A stretch of 64,000 nt of DNA from contig NZ_AP023272.1 in the NCBI RefSeq assembly GCF_013426735.1, forward strand, positions 2,586,501 through 2,650,500. The letters are read 5' to 3'. The position numbers and the translations under genes were made by a program. This document shows, piece by piece, positions 54,506-63,191 of this stretch (the stretch's first letter is position 1; the number at the start of each line of letters is the position of its first letter). Under the pieces are notes generated by a model, which saw only the letters and a list, made by a program, of their open reading frames with translations, was not told the DNA's origin and did no database searches. This stretch comes from Agrobacterium vitis. Lineage in GTDB: Bacteria; Pseudomonadota; Alphaproteobacteria; Rhizobiales; Rhizobiaceae.

Positions 54506-55066
54506 ATGAAGGCATCGCAAGCAGAAATTTTGATCGTTCCCGGCTATACCAATTCCGGGCCGGACCATTGGCAAAGCCGTTGGGAGGGCAAATTGTCCAC
54601 CGCGCGCCGCGTCGAGCAGGCCGAATGGGCAAAGCCTGTCCGGGAAGATTGGGTGAAGCGGCTGGTGGAAGAGGTCAACCGTGCCGAAAAACCTGTCGTG
54701 CTGGTGGGCCACTCGCTGGGTGTGCCAACGATCGTGCATGCCGTGCCGCATTTCCAACGCAAGGTGGCCGGTGCCTTTCTCGTGGCGCCGCCGGACGTAG
54801 CCAATTCGGCAATCCGGCCCCGCCACTTGATGACGTTCGGCCCCTATCCCCGTACGCCCCTGCCTTTTCCCACATTGATCGTCGCCAGCCGCAACGATCC
54901 TTTTGGCACCTATGACCATGCCGAGGATATTGCAAAGGCTTGGGGAGGCCTTGTCGTCGATGCAGGCGAGGCAGGCCATCTCAATGCCGAGTCCGGTCAT
55001 GGTCCCTGGCCCGAAGGCACCATGGTTTTTGCCCAGTTTCTCAGCAAGCTTTCCGCCGAGGACTGA
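54506..55066 (+). CDS. RBBP9/YdeN-family alpha/beta hydrolase
   Basis: The 186-residue protein has the short serine-hydrolase fold: EILIVPGYTNSGPDHWQSRW at the start, nucleophile VVLVGHSLGVPTIVH near residue 72, acid in VASRNDPFGTYDHAED and His in DAGEAGHLNAESGHG. This matches RBBP9/YdeN-like hydrolases of unknown substrate. It is a single gene between the tannase-like gene and purC. Confidence 0.88.
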   Translation: MKASQAEILIVPGYTNSGPDHWQSRWEGKLSTARRVEQAEWAKPVREDWVKRLVEEVNRAEKPVVLVGHSLGVPTIVHAVPHFQRKVAGAFLVAPPDVANSAIRPRHLMTFGPYPRTPLPFPTLIVASRNDPFGTYDHAEDIAKAWGGLVVDAGEAGHLNAESGHGPWPEGTMVFAQFLSKLSAED

Positions 55067-55361
55067 CTTATCCATGGCTTTCTACGGCCATGGATTTCGT
55101 GGTTCGGCACCGCTGTGCTAAAGATAATATCCTGGGCTGCTGTGACGGATCGCGATTCTCCCTGGCCGATAATATCTGCATTGGGGATTGTTCGGGAGGA
55201 AGCAGGCAGCCTGTAGGGACGCACCCGAACAAGGGCGCGACCAGAAAAACAAGGAAGGGGCAAGAGCCGGATTGTGAAAAGCCGCGTTTTCCTTTATGGA
55301 CCGCCTCAACCAGTGACACAGAGCGTCCCTTGTGCGACGCCAACAATAGAGACAAACCGTC
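55067..55361. other. Gap upstream of purC
   Basis: About 295 bp without a gene. A perfect inverted repeat TCCATGGC-tttctac-GGCCATGGA-type stem lies near 55071-55094 just after the hydrolase stop but lacks a T-run. The rest is probably the purC promoter region. Confidence 0.5.
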
Positions 55362-56126
55362 ATGAACCGTCGCCGCCGTATTTACGAAGGCAAGGCCAAG
55401 ATCCTGTACGAGGGTCCTGAGCCGGGCACGCTGATCCAGTTTTTCAAGGATGATGCAACAGCCTTCAACAAGAAAAAGCATGATGTCATCGACGGCAAAG
55501 GCGTGTTGAACAATCGCATCTGCGAATATGTCTACACGCATCTGAACAAGATCGGCATTCCCACCCACTTCATCCGTCGCCTCAACATGCGTGAGCAGCT
55601 GATCAAGGAAGTGGAAATCATCCCGCTGGAAATCGTTGTGCGCAATGTCGCCGCCGGTTCCCTGTCCAAACGTCTCGGCATCGAGGAAGGCGTGGTTCTG
55701 CCGCGCTCCATCATCGAATTCTATTACAAGTCCGATGCGCTGGAAGATCCGATCGTCTCGGAAGAGCATATCACCGCGTTTGGCTGGGCCAATCCGGCTG
55801 AGCTGGACGATATCATGGCGCTGGCCATTCGCGTCAATGACTTCCTTTCCGGGCTTTTCCTCGGTATCGGCATTCAGCTGGTCGATTTCAAGATCGAATG
55901 CGGACGCCTCTACGAAGGCGACATGATGCGCATCGTTTTGGCCGACGAGATTTCGCCCGACAGCTGCCGCCTTTGGGACGTCGAAACCCACGAGAAACTG
56001 GACAAGGACCGCTTCCGCCACGATATGGGTGGGCTGCTGGAAGCCTATCAGGAAGTGGCGCGCCGTCTCGGCATCATCAATGAAAACGAACCCGTTCGCG
56101 GCACCGGCCCGGTTCTGGTCAAGTAG
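55362..56126 (+). CDS. purC: SAICAR synthetase
   Basis: The 254-residue enzyme joins CAIR and aspartate to form SAICAR in purine synthesis. Motifs include [20 protein letters not shown] and [13 protein letters not shown] at the start, [20 protein letters not shown] and [20 protein letters not shown] in the middle, and [19 protein letters not shown] [16 protein letters not shown]. Length is normal. It is the first gene of purC-purS-purQ; purS begins 17 bp later. Confidence 0.97.
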   Translation: MNRRRRIYEGKAKILYEGPEPGTLIQFFKDDATAFNKKKHDVIDGKGVLNNRICEYVYTHLNKIGIPTHFIRRLNMREQLIKEVEIIPLEIVVRNVAAGSLSKRLGIEEGVVLPRSIIEFYYKSDALEDPIVSEEHITAFGWANPAELDDIMALAIRVNDFLSGLFLGIGIQLVDFKIECGRLYEGDMMRIVLADEISPDSCRLWDVETHEKLDKDRFRHDMGGLLEAYQEVARRLGIINENEPVRGTGPVLVK

Positions 56127-56142
56127 TTCTGGAGACACACTC

Positions 56143-56385
56143 GTGATTAAGGCTCGCGTCACCGTTACGTTGAAAAACGGCGTTCTGGACCCGCAAGGCA
56201 AGGCTATCGAAGGGGCGCTCGGCGCGCTTGGCTTCGGTGGCGTCAACCATGTCCGTCAGGGCAAGGTTTTCGACCTGTCGCTCGATACCGCCGACAAGGC
56301 CGCAGCAGAAGCGGAATTGAAAGCCATGTGCGAAAAGCTGCTGGCCAATACCGTGATCGAAAATTACGCGATCTCGATCGATTGA
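56143..56385 (+). CDS. purS: FGAM synthase subunit PurS
   Basis: The 80-residue protein starts with GTG at 56143, which has GGAG nine bases upstream; no ATG fits. It matches PurS: IKARVTVTLKNGVLDPQGKA then IEGALGALGF and the closing NTVIENYAISID. PurS bridges PurL and PurQ in the FGAM synthase complex. It lies between purC and purQ; purL is 28 kb upstream. Confidence 0.95.
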   Translation: MIKARVTVTLKNGVLDPQGKAIEGALGALGFGGVNHVRQGKVFDLSLDTADKAAAEAELKAMCEKLLANTVIENYAISID

Positions 56386-56581
56386 ACGGACTGTTCCCGG
56401 TGACGGGGACGGCAAATCCGGAATGCGCTTAATAAGACGCATGATGCTTTAGGATTTACCTTGGGAAGAACGCAAGCCGATCTTTCCAAGGCAAATGACA
56501 TCACAAGAGATCCAGAGGTCGTCTGGTTGAAACATCAACCCAGAAGTGTCTGGAGCAGACAGTCAAGTGGGAACCGACGCC

Positions 56582-57256
56582 ATGAAATCCGCCGTTGTTC
56601 AACTGCCCGGCCTGAACCGTGACCGCGATATGATCGCGGCTCTGACCAAGATTTCCGGCACGGCTCCCGTCACAATCTGGCAGACGGAAACCGAAATCCC
56701 GGATGTCGACCTCATCGTCATCCCCGGCGGCTTTTCCTATGGCGACTATCTGCGTTGCGGCGCCATTGCCGCGCGCATGCCAGTTATGCAGGCCATCAAG
56801 GCCAAGGCCGATCAGGGCGTCAAGGTTCTCGGCGTCTGCAACGGTTTCCAGATCCTGCTGGAAGCCGGCATGCTGCCAGGCGCGCTGATGCGCAATGCAT
56901 CGTTGAAATTCGTCTGTCGCGAAGTGAAGCTGGAAGTCGTCAATGACGATACGGATTTCTCCCGTGCCTATGCTGCAGGCCAGATCATCCGCTGCCCGGT
57001 CGCCCACCACGACGGCAATTATTTTGCTGACCCCGACACACTGCAATCCATCGAAGGCAATGGCCAGGTGGTGTTTCGCTACGCCGAAGGCACCAATCCA
57101 AATGGCTCTCTCAACAATATTGCCGGTGTTATCAACGCCAAGGGCAATGTGCTGGGCATGATGCCGCATCCGGAAAACCTGATCGAAGCCGCCCATGGCG
57201 GCAATGACGGTCGGGGCCTGTTTGCGTCCGCTCTCGACGTCGTCGCAGCAGCCTGA
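56582..57256 (+). CDS. purQ: FGAM synthase glutaminase subunit PurQ
   Basis: The product has 224 residues from ATG 56582; an upstream in-frame ATG at 56546 would add 12. It is a class I glutamine amidotransferase that gives ammonia to PurL. The nucleophile is Cys86 in [14 protein letters not shown], and the C-terminal GMMPHPENL holds the catalytic His and Glu. It ends the purC-purS-purQ group with a 196-bp gap after purS. Confidence 0.96.
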   Translation: MKSAVVQLPGLNRDRDMIAALTKISGTAPVTIWQTETEIPDVDLIVIPGGFSYGDYLRCGAIAARMPVMQAIKAKADQGVKVLGVCNGFQILLEAGMLPGALMRNASLKFVCREVKLEVVNDDTDFSRAYAAGQIIRCPVAHHDGNYFADPDTLQSIEGNGQVVFRYAEGTNPNGSLNNIAGVINAKGNVLGMMPHPENLIEAAHGGNDGRGLFASALDVVAAA

Positions 57257-57300
57257 GACCGGTTGTTGATTTGAATTTAAAACCGGACTCGGATTCATCC

Positions 57301-57687
57301 ATGCGCAAGCCACTTTTTATGATCGCCCTTACGGGTCTCGCCATGCTGAGTGCTTGCAAGCCGACGCCGCCTGCTGCCGTGAAGCCGCAAAGCGCCCTCG
57401 ACGTGATGGAGCGGGTGATGGTCAGCGCCTCATCCTGCTGGTTCAAGTCCGGAGATCCGGCTTTCAAATCCTATCGCATGGATGCCGAACTGACCTCCTA
57501 TTCAGGCCAGCCGCGCATTCTTCTGGTGCGCAAAGGCAGCGGCGACATCCGTCCGCTGCTGGTGGTCATGGCGCAAGGCACACCCGCCAAGCTTCAGGCC
57601 TTCGGTCCCGTCATGAACGAGCCTCTGTCAGGCCGTATTTCCGCCGACGTCAGACGTTGGGCAAACGGATCGTCCGCCTGCCATTAA
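57301..57687 (+). CDS. Small predicted lipoprotein
   Basis: The product has 128 residues from ATG 57301. It starts MRKPLFMIALTGLAMLSAC, a lipoprotein signal with the lipobox LSAC (Cys19). The mature part is beta-rich with SSCWFKSGDPAFKSYRMDAE and a cysteine near each end that could bridge. It follows purQ by 44 bp and may be co-transcribed, though its function is envelope-related. No family function is known to me. Confidence 0.8.
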   Translation: MRKPLFMIALTGLAMLSACKPTPPAAVKPQSALDVMERVMVSASSCWFKSGDPAFKSYRMDAELTSYSGQPRILLVRKGSGDIRPLLVVMAQGTPAKLQAFGPVMNEPLSGRISADVRRWANGSSACH

Positions 57688-57836
57688 TTTTCGATGAAAC
57701 ATTGAAGCGTGCTACAGCGCCTTACCCGCTGCGATAAATGTCCAGCGTGGCGATTTTGACACTGCGTTTGCTTGGAAAAATTGGCAAATTAAACCTCGGC
57801 GAATCATCGGGATTCGAACGAGGAATTTGAATAATA

Positions 57837-58394
57837 ATGATTGCGCTGTCTTCGATAAGAGCACCGGCCTTGGTCGGCCTTTTACTGTTTACGATCACCA
57901 CCCAATCCGCATTTGCTGGCGACACTGTTTTTGATGAATTGCGTTTCGGGGCCGTCACCTCGATCCAGGGCCATGAACATGGCGGCGCCGGTGAAGTCAC
58001 CATGTTGTTCGACCCATTCTCCCGCGATTCTGCCTCCGGTTTCCTTGACAGCCTCGCACGGCCAAGGGTTCATGTCGGCGGAGAAATCGGTGGCGACAGC
58101 CTCAATAATCAGATCTATGCCGGCTTCAGCTGGACCACCGACATCTTCTCCTCCAAAGCCTTTATCGAAGCAGGCTTTGGCGGCGTGATCCATGATGGCG
58201 CCATTGATGAGCAACACCGCAACGGCCCTGATCTTGGCTGCCGCGTGCTGTTTCGCGAATATGCGGCGCTCGGCTACCGCATCAACAAGACCTGGAGCAT
58301 CATGGGGCAGATCGAGCACGCTTCAAACGCCGATCTCTGCGATCCGAATGATGGCATGACCCGGGCGGGCGTGATGGTCGGTTATAAATTCTGA
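57837..58394 (+). CDS. PagL-like lipid A 3-O-deacylase (acyloxyacyl hydrolase family)
   Basis: The 185-residue outer-membrane protein has a Sec signal (ALVGLLLFTITTQSAFAG) and alternating beta strands ending in GYKF, a barrel pattern. The PagL catalytic region is EHASNADLCDPNDGMTRAG near residue 160, with the catalytic His and Ser in EHAS. Such enzymes remove an acyl chain from lipid A and change membrane permeability and host recognition. It sits near a lipoprotein and the Mla operon. Confidence 0.87.
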   Translation: MIALSSIRAPALVGLLLFTITTQSAFAGDTVFDELRFGAVTSIQGHEHGGAGEVTMLFDPFSRDSASGFLDSLARPRVHVGGEIGGDSLNNQIYAGFSWTTDIFSSKAFIEAGFGGVIHDGAIDEQHRNGPDLGCRVLFREYAALGYRINKTWSIMGQIEHASNADLCDPNDGMTRAGVMVGYKF

Positions 58395-58419
58395 CGGCCG
58401 TGCTCAATGATCGGCTGGA

Positions 58420-58749
58420 CTACAGCATGGGGAACTTGATCGGTGCATGATGATGCGGCGGCAAAAGTTCAGCCGTCCAGTGAAGATAAATAGACTTACG
58501 CATTTCCAAGCGGGCTTCGTCACGCGATATGCCGATATCGCGTAACAGACACGCATCCATATCCGTAAGGTCCTTTCGGGTCCGGCGCGTCACCTGCCAC
58601 CGCTTCAGCCGTCCCCTCACCGTCCCGATATTTTTCAAGAGCCGCCATACAGGACCACGCAAAACACTGTCGTGATGATTGCTCGACTGGGCATTGCCAG
58701 CAACATCCGTGTCCCGCAAGATAATTGTATCTATTGTCACCATCACCAT
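58420..58749 (-). CDS. DUF1127-domain small protein
   Basis: The 109-residue protein has the DUF1127 motif near residues 60-90: RRTRKDLTDMDACLLRDIGI followed by SRDEARLEMRK. Small rhizobial DUF1127 proteins take part in RNA turnover and phosphate or stress responses; this one is longer than the usual 45-75 residues because of a polar N-terminus. It is divergent from the MocR regulator with matching sequence motifs between. Confidence 0.85.
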   Translation of the reverse strand: MVMVTIDTIILRDTDVAGNAQSSNHHDSVLRGPVWRLLKNIGTVRGRLKRWQVTRRTRKDLTDMDACLLRDIGISRDEARLEMRKSIYLHWTAELLPPHHHAPIKFPML

Positions 58750-58835
58750 GATCCTGAAATCTCGTAATCTTCGATTGCGTCACTTGTTATCCGTGCATTT
58801 ATAGATACAATCGCACTATTGAAGGTGACAATAAG
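58724..58835. promoter_or_regulatory. Operator-like motifs between DUF1127 gene and mocR
   Basis: ATTGTATCTATTGTCAC at 58724-58740 has its inverse split into ATAGATACAAT at 58801-58811 and GTGACAATA at 58825-58833. Repeated, oppositely oriented copies in a divergent promoter are typical of GntR/MocR autoregulation. The first copy overlaps the start of the DUF1127 gene and the others lie just before mocR. Confidence 0.65.
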
Positions 58836-58845
58836 GATAATTGTC

Positions 58846-60270
58846 ATGGTAACACATTGGCTCCCCGACCTTTCGACAGCAGAGGGTCCGCTTTATATCA
58901 GGATTGCGGATCGGGCAGAGGCGGATATCAAGACCGGCAGGTTGTCGTCCGGCGCAAAGCTGCCGCCGCAGCGGGATCTTGCCTTTGATTTGAAGGTAAC
59001 AATCGGGACAATTACCCGAGCCTATGCGCTGTTGCGGGAACGTGGGCTGGTGACCGGTGAAGTCGGGCGCGGCACTTACGTCCAATCAAGCTTGGCCGAG
59101 AGTGAAACCGATAGTCATCGCGACCCGGTTACTCTCACCTATGGCGGCACGCGAACGCTGTCGCCGCCACCGGGCAAACTGCGTTTTGACACCACCGCTG
59201 CCATCGATGTCGGCCAGGCGGACATTATCGGCCGTTTGATGACAGACATTGCCCGCGATCAACCGGACGAGATCGCCAGCTACACCCGGAACCTGCTACC
59301 CGACTGGCTGGAAGCGGGCCGCCGCTGGCTATCGAATGGCGACTGGAGCCCGGAGGCTGCCAATATCGTGCCGCAGATGGGTGTCCATGCCGGGGTCAAT
59401 GCGGTGATCGCCGCCATCAGCGGCACCGGCGACCGGATCGTTTGCGAACATCTCACCTATTCGCAGATTGCCCGCAGCGCCTCGCTGATGGGTCGTCAAA
59501 TTGCGTTGGTCGATTCCGACCATGATGGCATCCTGCCGGAGGACTTTGAACGGGTCTGCGCACGCGAGCACCCAAAAGCAGCCTTCATTATGTCATCGGG
59601 CCAGAACCCGACATTGTCCTGCCTTTCCCTGTCACGTCGGCTGGAGATCGTTGACATTGCTCGCCGTTATAATGTCTGGCTGATCGAGGATTACATTTAT
59701 GGGGCGCTGGTTGGCGATGGCATTCCGCTGCTGGCCCAACTGGCGCCAGACCGGACATTTCTGCTCAACAGCCTGTCTAAATCCGTGGCGGCTGGAGTGC
59801 GCGGCGGCTGGGTTGCCTGCCCTGACCATATGAGCCAGCGGGTCCGCGTCACCCAGAAAATGGTCTGCGGCGGCCTGCCCTTCCTGCTGGCGGAACTATC
59901 GGCGCGCCTGGTTCTGTCGGGGGCTGCGGATGATATTCGCGGACGGGTGCTGGAAGAGCTTTCCGCTCGGGAACAGATTGTCCGGCAGTTGTTCGAAGGC
60001 TACGAATTCCGCTCGCATCCACGCCTGCCGTATTTCTGGCTGAAATTGCCGGAACCATGGCTATCGGGCACATTCAAGCAGGCGGCGCTAGACCAGGGCG
60101 TGTTGATCGACGATGAGGACGAGTTCAAACCGGCCCGTTCATCACGGGTCTTTCATCATATCCGCGCCGGTTTCAGCGAAGGACGGGATCGAAGCATTGC
60201 TGAAGGTGGCCTGATCGCGCTCAGGCGCATTCTCGACCAGATCCCGGTCGGCAGCAACGCCGTCATGTGA
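58846..60270 (+). CDS. MocR-type (GntR/aminotransferase) transcription regulator
   Basis: The product has 474 residues from ATG 58846, with AAGGA eight bases upstream. The N-terminal GntR winged helix (GPLYIRIADRAEADIKTGRL, then LPPQRDLAFDLKVTIGTITR) is joined to an aminotransferase-I-like domain with the PLP lysine in LLNSLSKSVAAGVRGGW near residue 318 and SSGQNPTLSCLSLSRRLEIV. Such regulators often respond to pyridoxal phosphate or amino compounds. It faces the DUF1127 gene. Confidence 0.93.
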   Translation: MVTHWLPDLSTAEGPLYIRIADRAEADIKTGRLSSGAKLPPQRDLAFDLKVTIGTITRAYALLRERGLVTGEVGRGTYVQSSLAESETDSHRDPVTLTYGGTRTLSPPPGKLRFDTTAAIDVGQADIIGRLMTDIARDQPDEIASYTRNLLPDWLEAGRRWLSNGDWSPEAANIVPQMGVHAGVNAVIAAISGTGDRIVCEHLTYSQIARSASLMGRQIALVDSDHDGILPEDFERVCAREHPKAAFIMSSGQNPTLSCLSLSRRLEIVDIARRYNVWLIEDYIYGALVGDGIPLLAQLAPDRTFLLNSLSKSVAAGVRGGWVACPDHMSQRVRVTQKMVCGGLPFLLAELSARLVLSGAADDIRGRVLEELSAREQIVRQLFEGYEFRSHPRLPYFWLKLPEPWLSGTFKQAALDQGVLIDDEDEFKPARSSRVFHHIRAGFSEGRDRSIAEGGLIALRRILDQIPVGSNAVM

Positions 60271-60288
60271 CGGTGTCGCCTACAGAGA

Positions 60289-60906
60289 TCAGATCGTCGT
60301 CAGCGTCCAGTTGACGATATCGCCGCTAACCTTGGCGAAAGCCTGCGACAGAGCGTTGACGAGCGCCTGATTGTCGCCGCCACGAGCGGGAACGCTGGCG
60401 GAAAACACCTTCTGAGAAATCACACTGCCATTGCGGTCATTGAGCAGCTTGACGGAAATCTCGACATTGGCCCGGCGGATACCGCCAGCCTCGACTTCGA
60501 ACGTCCTGATGTCGGACAGCAATTGATAATCGATCGCCAGGCCCTGCCCGGGCTTGCCGACACCGCCGAGCTTACCGGTGTTTTCGAAAGCCTCGACCAG
60601 TTTTGACTGCACCATGCGCGGCAGCTTGTCGCTCCATTGCGACTTGGCCAAATATTGCATTTCCGTGCCGGACACCCGCACCACGATCATATCGCTGTCG
60701 AGCACTTTCAGCGCGGTCGGATCGGCAACCAGAACCTGCCGTTTCTGAGCGGATTGGGTGGTGGTGGCTGCACGGATGCTGGCCAGGTCATATGTATCGT
60801 TGGGCGTCGTGCCACAGCCCGCCAGCATGACGCCGAGAATGGACAGGGCGCAAGCGGCGCGCAAAGTCGCCATTGGACGCAGAACCGCTAAAGAATACCC
60901 CATCAT
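60289..60906 (-). CDS. ABC-transport auxiliary lipoprotein (PqiC-like)
   Basis: The product has 205 residues from ATG 60906; a GTG at 60936 overlaps the mlaD stop and is an alternative. A lipoprotein signal ends in the lipobox LAGC. The domain (TYDLASIRAATTTQSAQKRQ, DSDMIVVRVSGTEMQYLAKS, LPRMVQSKLVEAFENTGKLG) is the ABC_trans_aux/PqiC family, periplasmic partners of MCE proteins. It ends the mlaEFD operon and is the likely outer-membrane-side component. Confidence 0.9.
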   Translation of the reverse strand: MMGYSLAVLRPMATLRAACALSILGVMLAGCGTTPNDTYDLASIRAATTTQSAQKRQVLVADPTALKVLDSDMIVVRVSGTEMQYLAKSQWSDKLPRMVQSKLVEAFENTGKLGGVGKPGQGLAIDYQLLSDIRTFEVEAGGIRRANVEISVKLLNDRNGSVISQKVFSASVPARGGDNQALVNALSQAFAKVSGDIVNWTLTTI

Positions 60907-60932
60907 CTGTCCCTTTTTCACGGAAAAACCTG

Positions 60933-62300
60933 TCACCGTCTTGTCCGCCCATCATATTGCTTGACGTTGTCGCCACCGAAGATCAGCCGTTGCGGATCGC
61001 GGTCAAAATTGCTGATCGTGTCATCCAGGTTCTTCACGGTGCTGCGCGTATCGTTGACCAGAGTCTGAATGTCCTTCAGGCCCGAAGACGAGAATTTCGA
61101 CAGGTTGTCGGCAATCGGGCCGATCTTCTGGTTGAGATTGTCAGCCACGGCGCGAATGGACTGGAGCGTGCGCTTGGCCTCAGCCGAAAGCGAATTGGTA
61201 TCGTCGGAGCCCAGCAGCGCATCGACCTTGGCCAGAATACCATCGACCCTGGTCGAGGCATTGTTCAACCGGTTGGAAAGCTGGGTAAAGTCGCTGATGG
61301 CCTGGTCGATATCCGGTTTACGATCCTTGAAAGTTTCCGTTACCGACTGGACATTGGCAGCCGCACTGCGGGCATCGGTTACGGCCACCGAAACATCATC
61401 CACGACACGCGAGACCTTCTGCGTATCGATCGCGGCAATCAGCGCGTTGACCTGTCCAAGCGTTCCCTCGGCCTTCACGCCGAAATCGTTGAAGGTCTTG
61501 GCGGTCGCCGAGAAATTATCGACGGCGACGCCGACCTTGTCGGAGGCATCGGCAATCTTGCCGGTGAAGGTTTCAGCATTGGTCAGAATCTGGTTGACCT
61601 TGTTGCGGTCCACTGCCTTTAGCAGGTCTTCGGCTGCGGCCAGCGTTGAATCAAGCCGCCCGGAGAGACCTGTAATCGTATCGGAAAGCGCGCTGACGCT
61701 CTTCAGGAAGGTGTCGATGCCATCGGCATTGTCAGCCAGAGCCTTGGAAAAGGTTTCAGCGTTGCGCATCGTGTTGGTCAGCGGCCCGCGCGCGTCAGCG
61801 ACAAAGCCCTGAACGTTGGCAATGGCGTCATCGGCACGCTTCATGATCTTGTCAGCCGTTGCCAGAAGATTGGTCAGGCTGGACTGATCGGCCACCAGAA
61901 CCGCCGTCTTGCCGGTCTCCTGGGCTTTCTTCAGCAAATCGTCGCCACCAACGCCACCCGACATTTCGACATAGGCCGCACCGGTCAGCCCCTGAACCTC
62001 AAGCGCCGCCTTGGTATTGGAGCGAATGGGCGCATCCTGCTGCACCTGTGTCTCAGCGATGGAAAAGGCCGGATCATCACGGTCGATGCTCAAGGAAACG
62101 ACCGAGCCGATCTGGATGCCGTTGAAACGCACCGGCGAGCCGACGCTCAGACCATTGGCGGAGCCAGGGATGCGGATGGTCAGTGGTGACATTGGGCCAC
62201 CACGGCCATATTCGGCCATCCAGTAGACAAAACCAAATGCCGCAAGGATCACAAGAAGCGTGAACAAGCCGACGATGGTGTAATTTGCTTTGGTTTCCAT
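60933..62300 (-). CDS. mlaD: MlaD-family MCE domain protein
   Basis: The 455-residue protein has one N-terminal membrane helix (YTIVGLFTLLVILAAFGFVY) and an MCE domain with LTIRIPGSANGLSVGSPVRF and the GLTGAAYVEMSGG motif. The long helical C-terminus with repeated DNADGIDTFLKSVSALSDTI segments is longer than in E. coli MlaD and is usual in alphaproteobacteria. It binds phospholipids in the periplasm between MlaFE and the partner lipoprotein. Coupled to both neighbours. Confidence 0.93.
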   Translation of the reverse strand: METKANYTIVGLFTLLVILAAFGFVYWMAEYGRGGPMSPLTIRIPGSANGLSVGSPVRFNGIQIGSVVSLSIDRDDPAFSIAETQVQQDAPIRSNTKAALEVQGLTGAAYVEMSGGVGGDDLLKKAQETGKTAVLVADQSSLTNLLATADKIMKRADDAIANVQGFVADARGPLTNTMRNAETFSKALADNADGIDTFLKSVSALSDTITGLSGRLDSTLAAAEDLLKAVDRNKVNQILTNAETFTGKIADASDKVGVAVDNFSATAKTFNDFGVKAEGTLGQVNALIAAIDTQKVSRVVDDVSVAVTDARSAAANVQSVTETFKDRKPDIDQAISDFTQLSNRLNNASTRVDGILAKVDALLGSDDTNSLSAEAKRTLQSIRAVADNLNQKIGPIADNLSKFSSSGLKDIQTLVNDTRSTVKNLDDTISNFDRDPQRLIFGGDNVKQYDGRTRR

Positions 62301-62306
62301 AGGATC

Positions 62307-63182
62307 TCAATCAATCGTGCCGGCAATCGCGCGGGTGCCGCGCATTTCCTGATGTTTGGGAATGGAGCGCGCCCGTTTGCCCCGGAAATAGGATTTGACC
62401 CAGTCATCGTCGCAGGCGAGCATATCCGTTAACGGTCCTTCAACCAAGACTCGTTTCTGTCCGAGCACAGCGATGCGATCGCAGACCGAAAACAGGCTGT
62501 CGAGGTCATGGGTCACCATATAGACGGTCAGCCCCAGCGTATCGCGCAGACGGGCAATCAAATCATCGAACTCGGCAGCGCCAATTGGGTCGAGGCCAGA
62601 GGTCGGTTCATCGAGAAACACCAGGTCCGGGTCCAGCGCCAGCGCACGCGCCAAAGCCGCCCGCTTGATCATGCCGCCGGACAATTCCGAGGGGTATTTG
62701 TCCCCGGCATCCGCAGAAAGGCCAACCATCTGGATTTTCAGATAGGCCAATTCGTCCATCAGCACTTGCGGAAGCTTCAGATATTCCCGCATCGGCAATT
62801 GGATGTTTTCCTTGACCGTCAGGGCGGAAAACAAGGCGCCATGCTGGAACAGCACACCGAGGCGTGTATCGAGATTGGAACGCTCCGCAGCGCTGACAGC
62901 ATCGTAGTCTGCGCCCAGAATATGGATCTGACCGGCCTGGCGCGGCAAAAGCCTCAACACCGTGCGCATCAGCACCGATTTCCCCGCACCCGAAGCCCCG
63001 ACAAAACCGAGAATTTCGCCGCGATAGACATCGAGATCGAGATTGTCCAGCACCAGTTTTTCACCGAAACCGACAGTCAGACCACGCACGGACAGCACCG
63101 CTTCGCGCCCTTCCTTGAGCGGCGGCACTTCCTGTGTCGGGTGATTGTCTCTGTCTTGATTGTTCAGGTCTTGCTGTTCCAC
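62307..63182 (-). CDS. mlaF: MlaF-type ABC transporter ATPase
   Basis: The 291-residue protein is the ATPase of the phospholipid transporter. Walker A is GASGAGKSVLMR near residue 60, the signature is ELSGGMIKRAALARALALDP, and Walker B is LVFLDEPTSGLDPIGAAEFD. The switch histidine is in VTHDLDSLFSV. A 25-residue polar start precedes the core. It lies 6 bp from mlaD and 9 bp from mlaE. Confidence 0.95.
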   Translation of the reverse strand: MEQQDLNNQDRDNHPTQEVPPLKEGREAVLSVRGLTVGFGEKLVLDNLDLDVYRGEILGFVGASGAGKSVLMRTVLRLLPRQAGQIHILGADYDAVSAAERSNLDTRLGVLFQHGALFSALTVKENIQLPMREYLKLPQVLMDELAYLKIQMVGLSADAGDKYPSELSGGMIKRAALARALALDPDLVFLDEPTSGLDPIGAAEFDDLIARLRDTLGLTVYMVTHDLDSLFSVCDRIAVLGQKRVLVEGPLTDMLACDDDWVKSYFRGKRARSIPKHQEMRGTRAIAGTID

Positions 63183-63191
63183 GGCGGCCCC

